NCBI GenBank assembly: GCA_017453065.1
Contig: JAFTKW010000015.1
Location: 310,001 to 374,000, forward strand
DNA from: Lachnospiraceae bacterium
Lineage (GTDB): Bacteria; Bacillota; Clostridia; Lachnospirales; Lachnospiraceae
Direction of reading: 5' to 3'
Length of the DNA stretch: 64,000 bases
A program made the translations under genes and the position numbers. The notes under the pieces are model-generated. The model worked only from the letters and a program-made list of their open reading frames with translations, had not been told where the DNA came from and searched no databases. This document shows, piece after piece, positions 25,874-36,049 of the stretch (positions are counted from its first letter, which is position 1; each line of letters starts with the position of its first letter).

Positions 25874-27532
25874 CTACAGGTTGGTAGGTTTTTGTTTGTA
25901 AAAGAAAAGAGCCAAAAAGACTGGGAATGCGTAGAACAATATCAGATAATAGCGGACTAAAGAAATTGGTCCAGCTAAACAGGTCAGGCTCACACAGAAT
26001 GCGAGCAGAACGGTTCCCCAAATCATTTTGCGCTTGGAGTAAAGCCCATAAGCTAAGGTGGTAAGCATTACCCAAAACATAAATCCAAGTGAAAACAGTA
26101 GACGAAGTACGGGAATCTTTTGGTAGTAAAAGCCAAGAGAAATTTTTTCACATAAGTCTGTCAGCACTGGAATATAGGTAGTCTTTTCGATGCGGTAATT
26201 GCCGCCATAAAAATCAAAATAATAGATTTCGCCGTCATATATAGAAGTTCCTGGATACCATGCCTGGTAAGTGAGGTTGAAGAAGGCCTTGATATACTGG
26301 GCAGGGTATTGTAGGAATTTTTGGGCCCAAAGAGAAAGGAACTCTCCTTTGTGCTCATTGAAATAATCTGTGTAAAGATAGTTTTTCAGGCTATCAGAGA
26401 TAAAGGGGCTGTATTTGCTCCACTGTCCTTCAGGCATCATGTTGTAAAGAAGGTTAAGCTCCTCTGGTGTGAACGCATCCTCGCCCTCGGAAACATACAA
26501 GTACCCGATCTGCTGAATGGGTATGCTGAAGGCTTCCGCGGCTCCGCCGGGAACAGCGTCTAAGCCTTTTTCCAAAGCAAAGGAAATGCCAAAGTAGCCA
26601 ATCAACGTAGCGGCAAAAAGAATGGCAACTGCCTTGCGCTTGGATGCCAAAAAGCAAAGATACATGATGGCAAACAGAATCACTGCGTAGATGATATTTT
26701 TGCGAAATAGAGAAGCAAACACAAGCGTTGTAGCCAAATAGATAGGTTTTGTTGGTCTTTCAAAAAAAGACTCCGAATCTTCTAACATATCAAAGGTCAG
26801 TAAAGCGGCGACTAACACAAGTAAGGAACAGATAACATCCTTGGTGGTGCTAGTGGTAAACATGGAGATGGTAGGGGACAGCGCATAGAATAGAAAGCCT
26901 GCCACAACCAGCCATGTACGCTGCGTTTTCTTGTATATAAAGTATAGAGAATAAGCAAAGGTAAGGCTACAAAGCACCATTTGGAAACAGGAGTACAAAA
27001 GGATTCCGGCAAACAGGGAGTCGAATAGTTTGTATCCTAAGGTGATGATGCCGCCCATGACTAAGGTGCTGGCCAGAGAGTGGTGTGTGCTGAAGTCGTT
27101 CAAATCCGCATACATTACCTGAATCAACTGGCCAGAAATATCATAGTTGAAAAAGCCTGGAAGGTTGGCGAGCAAAATCGGAAGCCAACAGATGAGCATA
27201 CCTATAGCGCCTATGATAAAAATCAGAATTGGCTTTTTGATTTGGTATCTGGTATATGTAGTTTTGGAATTGCGATTGAGCGCGCGAAATAAAGAGCGCA
27301 GAACAAAATAGAATGCAAATATTTCTACAAGCCAAATGACTACCCACATCCAAGCTGGAATCAGGCCAAGGAATGGGCCAATATGGCTGTGTACAGAAGT
27401 GCCGTGTTCTAAACTAAGATTGCACCCAACCACCTGCATAGTAGAAAGGATCAGGGCTAGAAACGCAATGATATATTGAGGAAATCTCGTTTTTGTTGCT
27501 TTTACTTTTGAAAAGAGCCCAGTAGAAGTCAT
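25874..27532 (-). CDS. DUF6020-like multi-pass membrane protein, GT-C-like
   Basis: A 552-residue membrane protein with about twelve hydrophobic segments. The segment LANLPGFFNYDISGQ (about 124-138) followed by THHSLASTL (about 149-157) matches what I know of DUF6020 and resembles the acidic first outer loop of GT-C glycosyltransferases. A long outer-loop region (about 330-440) is rich in tyrosine and tryptophan. AAAGGAC precedes the start. It leads a two-gene operon with the DUF6056-like gene. A shared role in decorating an envelope polymer is an inference. Confidence 0.8.
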   Translation of the reverse strand: MTSTGLFSKVKATKTRFPQYIIAFLALILSTMQVVGCNLSLEHGTSVHSHIGPFLGLIPAWMWVVIWLVEIFAFYFVLRSLFRALNRNSKTTYTRYQIKKPILIFIIGAIGMLICWLPILLANLPGFFNYDISGQLIQVMYADLNDFSTHHSLASTLVMGGIITLGYKLFDSLFAGILLYSCFQMVLCSLTFAYSLYFIYKKTQRTWLVVAGFLFYALSPTISMFTTSTTKDVICSLLVLVAALLTFDMLEDSESFFERPTKPIYLATTLVFASLFRKNIIYAVILFAIMYLCFLASKRKAVAILFAATLIGYFGISFALEKGLDAVPGGAAEAFSIPIQQIGYLYVSEGEDAFTPEELNLLYNMMPEGQWSKYSPFISDSLKNYLYTDYFNEHKGEFLSLWAQKFLQYPAQYIKAFFNLTYQAWYPGTSIYDGEIYYFDFYGGNYRIEKTTYIPVLTDLCEKISLGFYYQKIPVLRLLFSLGFMFWVMLTTLAYGLYSKRKMIWGTVLLAFCVSLTCLAGPISLVRYYLILFYAFPVFLALFFYKQKPTNL

Positions 27533-27634
27533 CGAACTAGTCCTTTCTATCCGTGATTATTTTGCTGAAACAATGAAGATATTATACAGCAAAAGAAAAG
27601 CAATTGCCACTTCTTTGTAATTCATTTAAATGGA

Positions 27635-27668
27635 AAAAGCTCATGGTTTATAATGACCATGAGCTTTT
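27635..27668 (-). terminator. Terminator after the membrane-anchored protein gene
   Basis: A perfect 13-bp stem (27635-27647 with 27656-27668) with an eight-base loop; on the minus strand it ends in a T run. Confidence 0.88.
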
Positions 27669-27675
27669 GTGGATG

Positions 27676-28440
27676 TTATTCGTTTAATTCAAATAAATAG
27701 TCTACGAACTTGCTGACTTCTTCAGGATGCTTAGTTCCTACAAAGACGCCCAGAAATCCTTCGGTGTCTTCATGAAAAACAAAATATTCTTCGAACTTTT
27801 CGCAACCAGTCAAACTGATTCCTATAGGAATAGGGTTGTCCATGCTTTCGTAATCATAAGGGTTTGCAGGGTATTCGAGACCGGAATCCGCAAGTGCCAT
27901 ATTTTGGCTTGCTTCCTGTATCTTTTCTGCCAAGGTGGCATCTACGTAGAAGATACGACCTTCCAATGCCTTTAACTGATCGTCAGATAAATAAAAACGC
28001 AAATCACCATAATTGTTGTTGTAGCCATATTTGCTGAAGTTGTAAGTGTCCATAACCATGACATCTACATCACCAGCAGCTGTATGAACCATAATCATTT
28101 GAGAAGTTTGGAAACTGTTGTCGTTGAATTCCTCGGTCATGCGGTAGTTGTGGTCGAAAGCGACTTGATATTCTTCCAAATCAATTTCCAACGCTTCGGC
28201 TACAGCATCGTCGAAGGCTGTAGTCTCGGCATATTTGGGATAGGCATTTACAAAGATGCCAAAGAAACCATAGTCTTTGTGGGTACTCATATCTTTAATT
28301 AATATACACAGAAGAATCAATCCAACGATGGTTCCGATGGTGTGCCATTTATAGTAGAGCCAGAAGTGCTCTATCTTTTTCTTGAGAGGCTTCTGTTTCA
28401 AGGCCTCACGTTCTTCTTTAAATTCATCCATTACAGGCAT
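27676..28440 (-). CDS. Membrane-anchored hypothetical protein
   Basis: A 254-residue protein. A charged cytoplasmic N-terminus with a lysine cluster (about 1-33) precedes one transmembrane segment (about 35-50). The remaining 200 residues lie outside and are acidic, with DVDVMVMDTYNFSKYG and a tryptophan-free, tyrosine-rich core. I do not recognise the family, though this layout is common in Lachnospiraceae. GGTGGA precedes the start. The 5' leader contains a stable hairpin at 28474-28495. It is separated from the GT-C genes by its own terminator. Confidence 0.8.
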   Translation of the reverse strand: MPVMDEFKEEREALKQKPLKKKIEHFWLYYKWHTIGTIVGLILLCILIKDMSTHKDYGFFGIFVNAYPKYAETTAFDDAVAEALEIDLEEYQVAFDHNYRMTEEFNDNSFQTSQMIMVHTAAGDVDVMVMDTYNFSKYGYNNNYGDLRFYLSDDQLKALEGRIFYVDATLAEKIQEASQNMALADSGLEYPANPYDYESMDNPIPIGISLTGCEKFEEYFVFHEDTEGFLGVFVGTKHPEEVSKFVDYLFELNE

Positions 28441-28473
28441 AGTTTGCGTCCACCTTTTCTATATGTTGTAGAA

Positions 28474-28495
28474 CTTCAGCCGAGGAAGGCTGAAG
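28474..28495 (-). other. Hairpin in the 5' leader of the membrane-anchored protein gene
   Basis: CTTCAGCC (28474-28481) pairs perfectly with GGCTGAAG (28488-28495) around a six-base loop, about 33 bases upstream of the start codon. No T run follows on the minus strand. It could stabilise the transcript or bind a regulator. Confidence 0.5.
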
Positions 28496-28632
28496 CATTT
28501 AGATTTACTCAAATATCTTATGAGTGTTGAAACCTCTCTAATCATAAGTTGAAATATTTCCAAAGTCAATGAAAAGGACATAACCAGTTTCTAAAAAAAC
28601 CATAAAATTACGTATTTGAAAGGGGTTTGTCC

Positions 28633-28661
28633 TTGAAAGATTTTTGGGAATGTACTATGAT
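28633..28661 (+). promoter_or_regulatory. Sigma-A promoter of the DUF6106-like gene
   Basis: TTGAAA (28633-28638) and TATGAT (28656-28661) with exactly 17 bases between. Confidence 0.75.
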
Positions 28662-28700
28662 TAAAAGAAGCAATGAATTTGAAAGGATTAGGTAGTAACG

Positions 28701-29198
28701 ATGAGTGATACTTATGTGGAATGTCTGGTCAAAGTACCTGCAACTGTGATGGGTAGATTTACCAAGACTTTATTGATTATGTTGACAGTAGTGTTTGGAC
28801 TGTTGATGCTGATTGGCTTTTGGCCAGCTTTTTTTGTTGCACTTGCAACAGGATTTGGAGCTTATTTTGTATGGCTTCACACAGATATTGAATATGAATA
28901 CCTCTATTTAGATAGAGAACTTGTAATTGACAAGGTTATGGCTAAGACCAAGAGAAAGAGAGTGGCAAGTTACGACTTGGATCGCATCGAAATCCTGGCT
29001 CCTGTGAAATCTTATCATTTGGACAATTACAAGAACCGTCAGGTAAAACCTGTTTTCTATACTACTAAAGTAGAGGAGCAGCCAGACCTTAGATATGTTA
29101 TGTATTACGAAGGAAACGTAAAGGCATACCTTACACCATCACCAGAAATGATTAAGGCTATGAAGAACGTAGCTCCTAGAAAGATTTTTGCCGACTAG
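28701..29198 (+). CDS. DUF6106-like membrane protein
   Basis: A 165-residue protein with two adjacent transmembrane segments (about 20-40 and 42-60) and a cytoplasmic C-terminal beta-rich domain of about 100 residues with conserved-looking YEYLYLDRELVIDKVM and YDLDRIEILAP. I associate it with DUF6106, a family largely of Clostridia. The domain resembles membrane-linked PH-like proteins in layout, which is only an impression. It has its own promoter and ends just before the IMP dehydrogenase promoter; the closeness need not mean a shared function. Confidence 0.78.
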   Translation: MSDTYVECLVKVPATVMGRFTKTLLIMLTVVFGLLMLIGFWPAFFVALATGFGAYFVWLHTDIEYEYLYLDRELVIDKVMAKTKRKRVASYDLDRIEILAPVKSYHLDNYKNRQVKPVFYTTKVEEQPDLRYVMYYEGNVKAYLTPSPEMIKAMKNVAPRKIFAD

Positions 29199-29212
29199 CA
29201 GACTTTTATGTG

Positions 29213-30744
<1,532 letters not shown>

Positions 30745-30756
30745 GAAATCAGTATT

Positions 30757-30790
30757 GAGCCAAGACATTAACGTCTTGGCTCTTTCTTTG
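30757..30790 (+). terminator. Terminator of guaB
   Basis: A perfect 10-bp stem (30757-30766 with 30773-30782) with six-base loop and a T-rich tail. Confidence 0.88.
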
Positions 30791-30803
30791 CACGTGATAA
30801 ACG

Positions 30804-30817
30804 TGAAAGCGTTTACA
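30804..30817 (+). promoter_or_regulatory. CcpA cre site upstream of the GGDEF-EAL gene
   Basis: TGAAAGCGTTTACA agrees at all 14 positions with the cre consensus TGWAANCGNTNWCA. It is 67 bases upstream of the putative -35, a position from which CcpA can activate; repression is also possible. Confidence 0.75.
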
Positions 30818-30883
30818 TTAGTAATATTATTTGGTTTTTGACGAAAAATGACAATATTTAGGAGAAAAAGCACTATAAAAACA

Positions 30884-30913
30884 TTGCACCACCACAAAAT
30901 GTTGTGTTAGAAT
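30884..30913 (+). promoter_or_regulatory. Promoter of the GGDEF-EAL gene with an inverted repeat in the spacer
   Basis: TTGCAC (30884-30889) and TAGAAT (30908-30913) are 18 bases apart. Within the spacer CACAA (30893-30897) and TTGTG (30902-30906) form an inverted repeat, a natural position for a repressor operator. Confidence 0.5.
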
Positions 30914-30979
30914 AAGACGAAATTTGCGGTGGAAAACGCAAAAGAGGAAGTTTTAACCAAGTAGGAGGTTTATTTTAGG

Positions 30980-33637
30980 GTGTTTAGTAGCAGGTTAACT
31001 GAGCCAGCGGAAAGAACACAAGATTTGTCAGTGAATGATTCCATTAACAATGAAATTCTTCAGCAGTTGCAAGACGAATTTTGTAAAGCGACTGGCTTAT
31101 ATGCTCTTACTTTGGATGCATTTGGGGGATTGCGTACAAAGATGTCTGGTGCGAAACCTGGCATGGAGTATATGGAAAAAGTATTCAGCGAGCAACGCTG
31201 CAGACAATTGTATGAGCGCGTTGCAGGTAATTCGCTTGAGGATTTTGTAGTAGAGGATATATACGGTACTACAATTAAGATGGCTGCCATTGCAATTGCA
31301 GCTAAGAACGTTAAGAGTTTAATCTGGATATTGGCGTATCCAGTGGAGAATGAAGAGGATGAACAACACTTTTTCGCAGCAATAGAAATGATGCGTCATA
31401 CAAGTATCATTACTATGGAAAACAAATTGTCCTGCATAGGAGCGGAAGCAGAGATGTATCGCAACCGTGTGGATGAGGAGGAAATGGAAAAAACGAAGGC
31501 TCGCATTGATGCCATGACCAGCGTGGTGGAACTTTTGGATGATGAGGAAGCCTTTGACGATGTAATGCGAAAAGTCTTGTCAGTTTTGGGATCTCATTTG
31601 TCTGTATCTAGCGCACAGATTTTTAGACTCAATGTAGAAAAACAAACCATGGATGTGGTTACGGAATGGCTAAGCCAAGGAACCATTTCCAGTTTTGATA
31701 AGACACAGAACATTCCGATGTATCCTTTTTTGAACGTGGAAAAACCACTGGTTATGGGAACTGATGGGATGCAGGGGCATTTGGATGAGCCTACGTTCAG
31801 ATTGTATGGAATCCGTGGTGTTATGGTGTTCCCGTTGGAGAAAAAGCAGAGTGGCACCATGGTGCTTTGTCTTTGTGAGCAAGACAAAAACAGACTGTGG
31901 CAAGTGGAGGAGGTTCGGTTTGCTTCGGACGTATCCAAGATTCTGCAGAGCATCGTGACCAGACGAAGTCAGAAGAACTCTTTGATGAATTCTTATACTT
32001 CTATGGAGACAGTACTTGACAACATCAGTTGTTGCATTTATGTCAGGGATTTAGAGTCTGGACAGGTTTTGTTCACTAACCGCATGACCAAGACTCAGTT
32101 CAGCGGTGAACTGCGAGATGGAACAATGCAGCGGCTTTTAGACTCCGCTATGATACAGGAGCGTAGAGATGGTGCATACGAAGTGTTCTATGAGGACAGA
32201 GGCCGTTGGTATGATATGATGTATACACGTATCAATTGGGTCGACGGTAGATTAGTAGAACTGTATTCTTTGTATGACATTACTGACAAAAAGATTTATC
32301 AGCGAAAGATAGAACAGCAGGCGTACACAGACTTTTTGACAGGTCTATATAATCGTATGTGCTGTGAACGTGATATGGCATGGCATTTGGATGATGCCAA
32401 GAAACGTGGTGTGCAAGGCGGTATCCTGTATTTGGATTTGGACGATTTCAAACACATCAATGATGGTTTGGGACATCAGTACGGAGACGTTCTTTTGAAA
32501 TCCATTTCCAACAGCCTGCGCCGAATTGATGGTATTCAAAAGACCTGTTACCGCATGGGCGGTGATGAGTTCGTCATAGTAATTCCAGCGGAGCATTATG
32601 ATAGACTGGATGGTATTCTGGAGGATATCAAACAGATTTTTGCAAAGCCTTGGTTTTTGAAAGATGCAGACTATTACTGCACTATGAGTATGGGTATCGT
32701 AAGTTTCCCGCATGGGGATGACACGGTACAGGATTTGATTAAAAAAGCTGATATTGCCATGTATGAGGCCAAGAAAACTGGTAAAAACCGTATGGCCAAA
32801 TACACAGACAGTCTGGAGTCAACTTCTGGCAAGCGACTTGACATGGAAAAAAATATGCGTGACGCTACTGTGGCAGGATTTGGCGAGTTTGAAGTATACT
32901 ATCAGCCAATTATTGACATTCAGAGAGATGGAACTCCTTGTGCAGGCGCGGAGGCACTGATTCGTTGGAACAGTACGGAGCTGGGATTTATTTCACCAGC
33001 AGAGTTTATTCCACTTGCAGAATATTTGGGCTTGATTAACCCGATTGGTAACCATGTACTGAAATCTGCTTGTGAGACTTGTAGGTATTGGAATGAGCAT
33101 GGATATCCAAATTACAAGATTAACGTTAACCTGTCTGTAGTGCAGCTTTTGCAGGCGGACGTGGTGGATATTGTGCGTAAGACCTTACATGAGACTGGTA
33201 TCAATCCACGGAATCTTACCTTGGAAGTTACCGAGAGTTTGGCCATCAATGATATGGAACGCATGAAAGAGATTTTGGGTAGTATCAAGGCGCTTGGCGT
33301 TCGTATTGCTTTGGATGATTTTGGAACAGGATATTCCTCCCTCAATCATATCAGAGAGATTCCGTTTGATGTTATCAAGGTGGATCAGAGTTTTGTCAGA
33401 GATTTGGCAGAAGACGCTTATTCACAGTCCTTTATCAAACTGGTGTCTGAACTTGCAGAGACTATCGGCGTAAGTATTTGCGTGGAAGGTATCGAGACAC
33501 AAGAACAGTTCAAGGTACTAGAAGGCATGAGGGTGCGCATGGTTCAGGGCTATTATTTCGACAGACCGCTAACCAGAAGACAGTTTGATGCTAAATATGT
33601 ACATAAAGATGTTCAAAATTGCGTGGAAATTCGGTAA
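30980..33637 (+). CDS. GGDEF-EAL cyclic-di-GMP enzyme with sensory N-terminus
   Basis: An 885-residue cytoplasmic protein. The first 145 residues look like a PocR-type sensory domain (LQDEFCKATGLYALTLDAFGG). A coiled stretch, a GAF-like domain (about 180-330) and a PAS-like domain (about 340-440) follow. The cyclase domain has intact GGDEF at 527-531 (RMGGDEFVIVI); the phosphodiesterase domain has EAL at 658-660 (AEALIRW) and DDFGTGYSSL. Both activities are therefore possible. Start is GTG 30980 with AGGAGG 11 bases upstream, a long spacing. No ATG fits. A cre site upstream suggests control by carbon supply. Confidence 0.94.
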   Translation: MFSSRLTEPAERTQDLSVNDSINNEILQQLQDEFCKATGLYALTLDAFGGLRTKMSGAKPGMEYMEKVFSEQRCRQLYERVAGNSLEDFVVEDIYGTTIKMAAIAIAAKNVKSLIWILAYPVENEEDEQHFFAAIEMMRHTSIITMENKLSCIGAEAEMYRNRVDEEEMEKTKARIDAMTSVVELLDDEEAFDDVMRKVLSVLGSHLSVSSAQIFRLNVEKQTMDVVTEWLSQGTISSFDKTQNIPMYPFLNVEKPLVMGTDGMQGHLDEPTFRLYGIRGVMVFPLEKKQSGTMVLCLCEQDKNRLWQVEEVRFASDVSKILQSIVTRRSQKNSLMNSYTSMETVLDNISCCIYVRDLESGQVLFTNRMTKTQFSGELRDGTMQRLLDSAMIQERRDGAYEVFYEDRGRWYDMMYTRINWVDGRLVELYSLYDITDKKIYQRKIEQQAYTDFLTGLYNRMCCERDMAWHLDDAKKRGVQGGILYLDLDDFKHINDGLGHQYGDVLLKSISNSLRRIDGIQKTCYRMGGDEFVIVIPAEHYDRLDGILEDIKQIFAKPWFLKDADYYCTMSMGIVSFPHGDDTVQDLIKKADIAMYEAKKTGKNRMAKYTDSLESTSGKRLDMEKNMRDATVAGFGEFEVYYQPIIDIQRDGTPCAGAEALIRWNSTELGFISPAEFIPLAEYLGLINPIGNHVLKSACETCRYWNEHGYPNYKINVNLSVVQLLQADVVDIVRKTLHETGINPRNLTLEVTESLAINDMERMKEILGSIKALGVRIALDDFGTGYSSLNHIREIPFDVIKVDQSFVRDLAEDAYSQSFIKLVSELAETIGVSICVEGIETQEQFKVLEGMRVRMVQGYYFDRPLTRRQFDAKYVHKDVQNCVEIR

Positions 33638-33685
33638 ATATGAGGTTGAAAAACCACCTTTAAACGTGTTAGTATTACATTAGTA

Positions 33686-33770
33686 GTTACGCAACTGGCG
33701 GAAAACAGGAAACTGTGGTGGGGCTAACCCACAGGGAGCGTAGCCAATGATGAATGCCGACCGCCTGGGC
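33686..33770 (+). promoter_or_regulatory. ZTP riboswitch (pfl motif)
   Basis: The conserved 5' half appears as ACGCAACTGGCGGA, closed by TACGC (33688-33692) pairing with GCGTA (33738-33742) next to GGGAGCG, and the conserved 3' half as CCGCCTGGGC (33761-33770), which forms the pseudoknot in this class. ZTP riboswitches sense ZTP/ZMP that accumulates when 10-formyl-tetrahydrofolate is short. The downstream genes make IMP from AICAR (ZMP), exactly the expected target. Confidence 0.95.
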
Positions 33771-33806
33771 GAACACTATTAATAGTGCCGCTCAGGCGGT
33801 TTTTGT
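33760..33806 (+). terminator. Expression-platform terminator of the ZTP riboswitch
   Basis: ACCGCCTGGGC (33760-33770) pairs with 33790-33800 (one G-T pair), enclosing a small extra hairpin, followed by five T residues. The 5' arm is the conserved 3' part of the aptamer, so ligand binding and termination are mutually exclusive. Confidence 0.92.
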
Positions 33807-33818
33807 TATGGCAACGAG

Positions 33819-33919
33819 GCAAGCGTCCGAGCGATAGCTCGGTACGGATGAGGTCTTGAGCATTCTGCATGCTTGCATGCGAAGAATGTAAAAGACATTA
33901 GACGTAGTGAGACGCTTGC
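33819..33919 (+). other. Branched structured element in the purO leader
   Basis: A 9-bp outer stem (33819-33827 with 33911-33919) encloses one hairpin CGAGC-GATA-GCTCG (33828-33841) and a second, longer arm built of three stacked helices: GTCTT/AAGAC (33853-33857, 33892-33896), CATTCT/AGAATG (33861-33866, 33883-33888) and GCATG/CATGC (33867-33871, 33876-33880). It lies after the ZTP terminator and before the start codon, so it is transcribed only on read-through. Together with the riboswitch it accounts for most of the gene-free stretch 33638-34031. I do not recognise the class. Confidence 0.65.
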
Positions 33920-34031
33920 AGAGTGGACATTTGACGACTGCTAATCAGAGTGAGATATGCGAAGTATATCGAATCTCCGTTTTTTGTGGCGAATGAATAG
34001 TGTAACCTATATTTATACGGAGGAATGAAAG

Positions 34032-34745
34032 ATGAATCTATTATCACTGAAACAGGAACTTGAAAACAATGCTTACCCAGGAAGAGGTATTGTGATCGGC
34101 AAAACTCCAGATGGTAAGAAGGCAGTGACTGCTTACTTTATCATGGGAAGAAGTGTAAACAGCCGTAACAGAGTATTTGTGGAAGAGGGACAAGGCATTC
34201 GCACAGAGGCTTTTGATCCAAGTAAGTTGGAGGATCCAAGCCTGATTATTTACGCGCCAGTAAGAGTACTTGGAAACAAGACTATCGTAACCAACGGAGA
34301 TCAGACAGATACAATCTATGACGGTATGGACCAGCAGCTGACATTTGAACAGTCCTTAAGATGCCGTGAGTTTGAGCCAGACGGCCCTAACTACACACCT
34401 AGAATCTCTGGTGTAATGCATATTGAGAACGGCAAGTACAACTATGCTATGTCCATTTTAAAGAGTAACAATGGAAACCCAGACGCTTGCAACCGCTACA
34501 CATTCGCTTATGAGAATCCAGTAGCAGGTGAGGGCCACTTTATTCATACATATATGCACGATGGCAATCCACTTCCTAGCTTTGAAGGCGAACCAAAGTG
34601 GGTTGAGATGATGGATGACATGGAAGCATTTACTCAGATGCTTTGGGAGTCCTTAAACGAAGAGAACAAGGTTTCCTTGTTTGTGCGCTACATTGACATC
34701 GCAACAGGTGAATACGAGACCAAGATTGTGAACAAGAACCAGTAA
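34032..34745 (+). CDS. purO: IMP cyclohydrolase, archaeal PurO type
   Basis: Closes the ring of FAICAR to give IMP, the last step of purine synthesis. The 237-residue product fits the PurO fold, not the MGS-like cyclohydrolase domain of bacterial PurH: AYPGRGIVIGKTPDG, AYFIMGRSVNSRNRVF, YDGMDQQLTFEQSL and PNYTPRISG are family features. AICAR formyltransferase follows 61 bases later. Both are under the ZTP riboswitch, which confirms the pathway. ACGGAGGA precedes the ATG. Confidence 0.93.
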   Translation: MNLLSLKQELENNAYPGRGIVIGKTPDGKKAVTAYFIMGRSVNSRNRVFVEEGQGIRTEAFDPSKLEDPSLIIYAPVRVLGNKTIVTNGDQTDTIYDGMDQQLTFEQSLRCREFEPDGPNYTPRISGVMHIENGKYNYAMSILKSNNGNPDACNRYTFAYENPVAGEGHFIHTYMHDGNPLPSFEGEPKWVEMMDDMEAFTQMLWESLNEENKVSLFVRYIDIATGEYETKIVNKNQ

Positions 34746-34806
34746 GCGATCAGCGAAAGAAAGTATGAGTATAGATAGCCCATCTTAGGGCGGAAAGAGG
34801 ATAATA

Positions 34807-35985
34807 ATGAAAGATTTTCAGTTAAAATATGGATGTAACCCAAACCAGAAACCTTCTTGTATCTACATGGAGGATGGAAGTGACCTTCCTATCACCGTAC
34901 TCAACGGCAGACCAGGATATATCAACTTTTTGGATGCCTTCAACGGTTGGCAGCTTGTAAAGGAACTGAAAGAGGCTACTGGACTTCCAGCAGCAACTTC
35001 CTTCAAGCATGTTTCTCCAGCGGGTGCAGCGGTTGGCCTTCCTTTGGATGAAACTTTGGCAAAGATTTATTGGGTAGATGATTTGGGAGAACTTTCTCCA
35101 CTTGCTTGTGCATACGCAAGAGCAAGAGGCGCAGACAGAATGTCTTCCTTCGGTGACTTTATTGCACTCTCTGATGTATGCGATGCTGATACAGCAAGAC
35201 TGATTAAACGTGAGGTTTCTGACGGTGTAATCGCTCCAGGATATACAGAGGAAGCTTTGGAAATGCTCAAAGCAAAGAAAAAAGGCGCTTACAACATTAT
35301 TCAGATTGATGAAAACTATGTTCCAGCTCCAATCGAGAAGAAGCAGGTTTACGGCATTACTTTTGAGCAGGGAAGAAACGAATTGGATATCAACGGAGAT
35401 CTTCTTTCCAATGTAGTCACTGTAAACAAAGAAATCCCAGAGTCCGCACTTATCGATATGAAGATTGCGCTGATTACTTTGAAATATACACAGTCCAACT
35501 CTGTGTGCTATGTAAAGGGAGGACAGGCTATCGGTATTGGTGCTGGACAGCAGTCCCGTGTGCATTGTACCAGACTGGCTGGTTCTAAGGCTGACAACTG
35601 GTTCCTTCGTCAGGCTCCACAGGTACTTGGACTTCAGTTCGTGGATACCTTGGGAAGAGCAGACAGAGACAATGCTATTGACAATTACATCGGTGAGGAT
35701 TACATGGATGTACTTGCAGATGGCGCTTGGGAGAGAATCTTCAAAGTGAAACCTGCAGTATTTACCAGAGAAGAAAAGAGAGCATGGCTTGACCAGATGC
35801 AGGATGTAACTCTTGGCTCAGATGCATTCTTCCCATTCTCTGACAACATCGAGAGAGCGCACAAGAGTGGCGTTCGCTATATTGCACAGCCAGGTGGCTC
35901 CGTGCGTGATGATTTGGTCATCGAGTGCTGTGACAAATATGACATGGCTATGGTATTTACTGGAATCCGTTTGTTCCACCACTAA
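34807..35985 (+). CDS. AICAR formyltransferase, stand-alone
   Basis: Transfers a formyl group from 10-formyl-tetrahydrofolate to AICAR. The 392-residue protein corresponds to the formyltransferase half of PurH and lacks the N-terminal cyclohydrolase domain. Visible are FKHVSPAGAAVGLPL, CAYARARGADRMSSFGDFIALSD, KYTQSNSVCYVKGGQAIGIGAGQQSRVHC and the C-terminal SDAFFPFSDNI, KSGVRYIAQPGGSVRDD. The conserved KH pair in FKHVSP and the QSN motif are likely catalytic. Paired with PurO, it divides into two proteins what most bacteria make as one. Confidence 0.95.
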   Translation: MKDFQLKYGCNPNQKPSCIYMEDGSDLPITVLNGRPGYINFLDAFNGWQLVKELKEATGLPAATSFKHVSPAGAAVGLPLDETLAKIYWVDDLGELSPLACAYARARGADRMSSFGDFIALSDVCDADTARLIKREVSDGVIAPGYTEEALEMLKAKKKGAYNIIQIDENYVPAPIEKKQVYGITFEQGRNELDINGDLLSNVVTVNKEIPESALIDMKIALITLKYTQSNSVCYVKGGQAIGIGAGQQSRVHCTRLAGSKADNWFLRQAPQVLGLQFVDTLGRADRDNAIDNYIGEDYMDVLADGAWERIFKVKPAVFTREEKRAWLDQMQDVTLGSDAFFPFSDNIERAHKSGVRYIAQPGGSVRDDLVIECCDKYDMAMVFTGIRLFHH

Positions 35986-36049
35986 TTCAAACGACGACAA
36001 TTCATATTTTGCTAGATTATGGGGATAGATTTAGGGTAAGGAGTTATTT

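Noticed and set aside
33819-33919. Structured element read as a tRNA or tmRNA
   Set aside because: Length and arm pattern do not fit: no T-loop sequence, no anticodon arm of correct size and no CCA-type end.
34822-35565. Open frame antisense to the AICAR formyltransferase gene
   Set aside because: Overlaps conserved catalytic motifs on the opposite strand; no binding site.
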